Below, in pieces: positions 7,018-7,817 of a DNA stretch of 7,817 nt (positions within the stretch are counted from its first letter, which is position 1; every line of letters starts with the position of its first letter). Below the pieces are notes generated by a model. It did not search any database and was not told the origin of the DNA. It saw only the letters and a list, made by a program, of their open reading frames with translations. Source of the DNA: JBGCED01 sp045106055 (GTDB lineage: Bacteria; Pseudomonadota; Alphaproteobacteria; CBDDJK01); the NCBI GenBank assembly GCA_045106055.1, contig JBGCED010000112.1, positions 1-7,817 on the forward strand, given 5' to 3'. Position numbers and translations under genes: made by a program.

Positions 7018-7817
7018 ATGTTGGAAACAATGAAGATTATTTATAAATCATTATTGCTAAGCCTATCCATTTTGATTTTGGGGGGCTTCTTTGCGCCTTT
7101 AACGCATGCGCAAACCAATGCAGGGCTGGTGCTTGAAGCGCAGATAATTGATTATGATGATGTCTTAAATATTATTACCGCGCGCGATGCCGTTTTTGTT
7201 GAATATGAAGGGCGCAAGCTTTACGCAGATACGCTAAGCTATAATCAAAATACGGCAATGATTAGCGTATCTGGCAATGTGCGGATCATTGAACCAACGG
7301 GCGAGATTTTAACCACAAATTATGCACAGCTTGATGATAATCTATCCGAAGCCGTCATAGAGGAATTATTATTTCAAATTGACGAAAATGCGCGCATTGC
7401 AGCAAATGGCGCGATAAGAACGCAAGGGCGCTATACCGCTATGGCAAAGGCGGTTTATTCTGCGTGCCGTGCATGCGCTGAAAATCCAGACGCACCCCTA
7501 TTATGGCAAATGAAAGCAGCCGATATTGTGCATGATAATGTTGATAAAACCATTCACTATTATGATTTATCACTTGAAGTCAAAGGCGTTCCCATATTCT
7601 ATACGCCTTATTTTTCCCATGCGGATCCAAGCGTTAAATATAAAACGGGGCTGTTATTTCCAACCTTCGGCACATTGAATAGTGAATTATTTTATATGCA
7701 GCCTGTTTATTGGAATATTTCAGCCCATGAGGATGCAACTTTCACCCCGATTTATGCAAATGAACAGGCAATGCTGGGGCTTGAATATAGAAAACAGATT
7801 AAAAATGGTTCTTTATT
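7018..7817 (+). CDS. lptD: LPS-assembly protein LptD, N-terminal part (cut by window end)
   Basis: LptD forms the outer-membrane beta-barrel that, with lipoprotein LptE, inserts LPS into the cell surface. Only the first 266 codons are inside the window; the frame is open to the last base. I translated it by hand. A signal peptide is clear: a short charged start, a hydrophobic core at about 11-26, and a probable cleavage site THA|Q after residue 31. An LptA/OstA-like periplasmic domain (about 35-140) precedes a C-X2-C pair (C150, C153) in the segment SACRACAENPDAPLLWQ. YTPYFSHADPSVKYKTGLLF at 195-214 and PVYWNISAHEDATFTPIY at 229-246 mark the entry to the barrel. These blocks match alphaproteobacterial LptD. 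ATG 7018 follows the lptG stop by 6 bases, with GGA (7005-7007) as a weak Shine-Dalgarno; the ATG at 7030 is a less likely alternative. Surrounding lptF and lptG confirm the assignment. Confidence 0.93.
   Translation, partial: MLETMKIIYKSLLLSLSILILGGFFAPLTHAQTNAGLVLEAQIIDYDDVLNIITARDAVFVEYEGRKLYADTLSYNQNTAMISVSGNVRIIEPTGEILTTNYAQLDDNLSEAVIEELLFQIDENARIAANGAIRTQGRYTAMAKAVYSACRACAENPDAPLLWQMKAADIVHDNVDKTIHYYDLSLEVKGVPIFYTPYFSHADPSVKYKTGLLFPTFGTLNSELFYMQPVYWNISAHEDATFTPIYANEQAMLGLEYRKQIKNGSL

Noticed and set aside
1000..7817. Frequent GATC and short recurring words such as AAGCTTGGC as possible uptake or methylation signals
   Set aside because: The occurrences fall inside coding sequence in different contexts and fit the codon preferences (CTT, GAT, GCG, ATC); I could not show enrichment without genome-wide counts.
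1..7817. Signs of a mobile element, prophage, CRISPR array, defence system or horizontal transfer
   Set aside because: No transposase, integrase, terminal inverted repeats, spaced repeats or tRNA are present; all genes are recognisable core functions with similar base and codon use throughout.

Overview
The window is ordinary, densely packed bacterial chromosome, most likely from an alphaproteobacterium with low to moderate GC. The evidence is the gene order lptF-lptG-lptD, which is typical of that class (usually followed by surA, pdxA and ksgA), together with the alphaproteobacterial look of the LptG and LptD motifs. By eye the coding DNA favours A/T-ending codons but uses GCG and CGC freely, and the two intergenic leaders are very AT-rich. 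I cannot name a genus. Six complete genes and one truncated gene fill almost everything.

Left block (1-3664, + strand): a 132-base AT-rich leader is followed by a tandem-domain universal stress protein (133-963). After a 51-base gap holding an imperfect hairpin come murJ, the lipid II flippase (1015-2580), and mutY, the A/G-mismatch adenine glycosylase (2552-3664), which starts inside the last codons of murJ. The close spacing suggests one transcription unit joining stress response, peptidoglycan precursor export and DNA repair, with no obvious functional link between the products.

Middle (3656-4576, - strand): nagZ, the GH3 beta-N-acetylhexosaminidase of peptidoglycan recycling, converges on mutY. 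The two 3' ends overlap by 9 bases, so there is no room for a terminator between them.

Right block (about 4577-7817, + strand): a roughly 200-base AT-rich region divergent from nagZ carries a possible promoter and a 13-base tandem repeat next to the lptF start. Then follow lptF (start probably 4778), lptG (ATGA overlap) and the first 266 codons of lptD, cut by the window edge. LptF and LptG are the membrane halves of the LPS-extracting ABC transporter, and LptD is the outer-membrane translocon that receives the LPS. The organism is therefore a diderm that makes LPS or lipooligosaccharide.

I found no mobile element, CRISPR array, RNA gene, toxin-antitoxin pair, defence system or unrecognised gene. 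The points worth a second look are small: gene overlaps, a hairpin, a tandem repeat at a start codon, a conservative change at a key MurJ position, and weak ribosome binding sites. No new biological system is visible.
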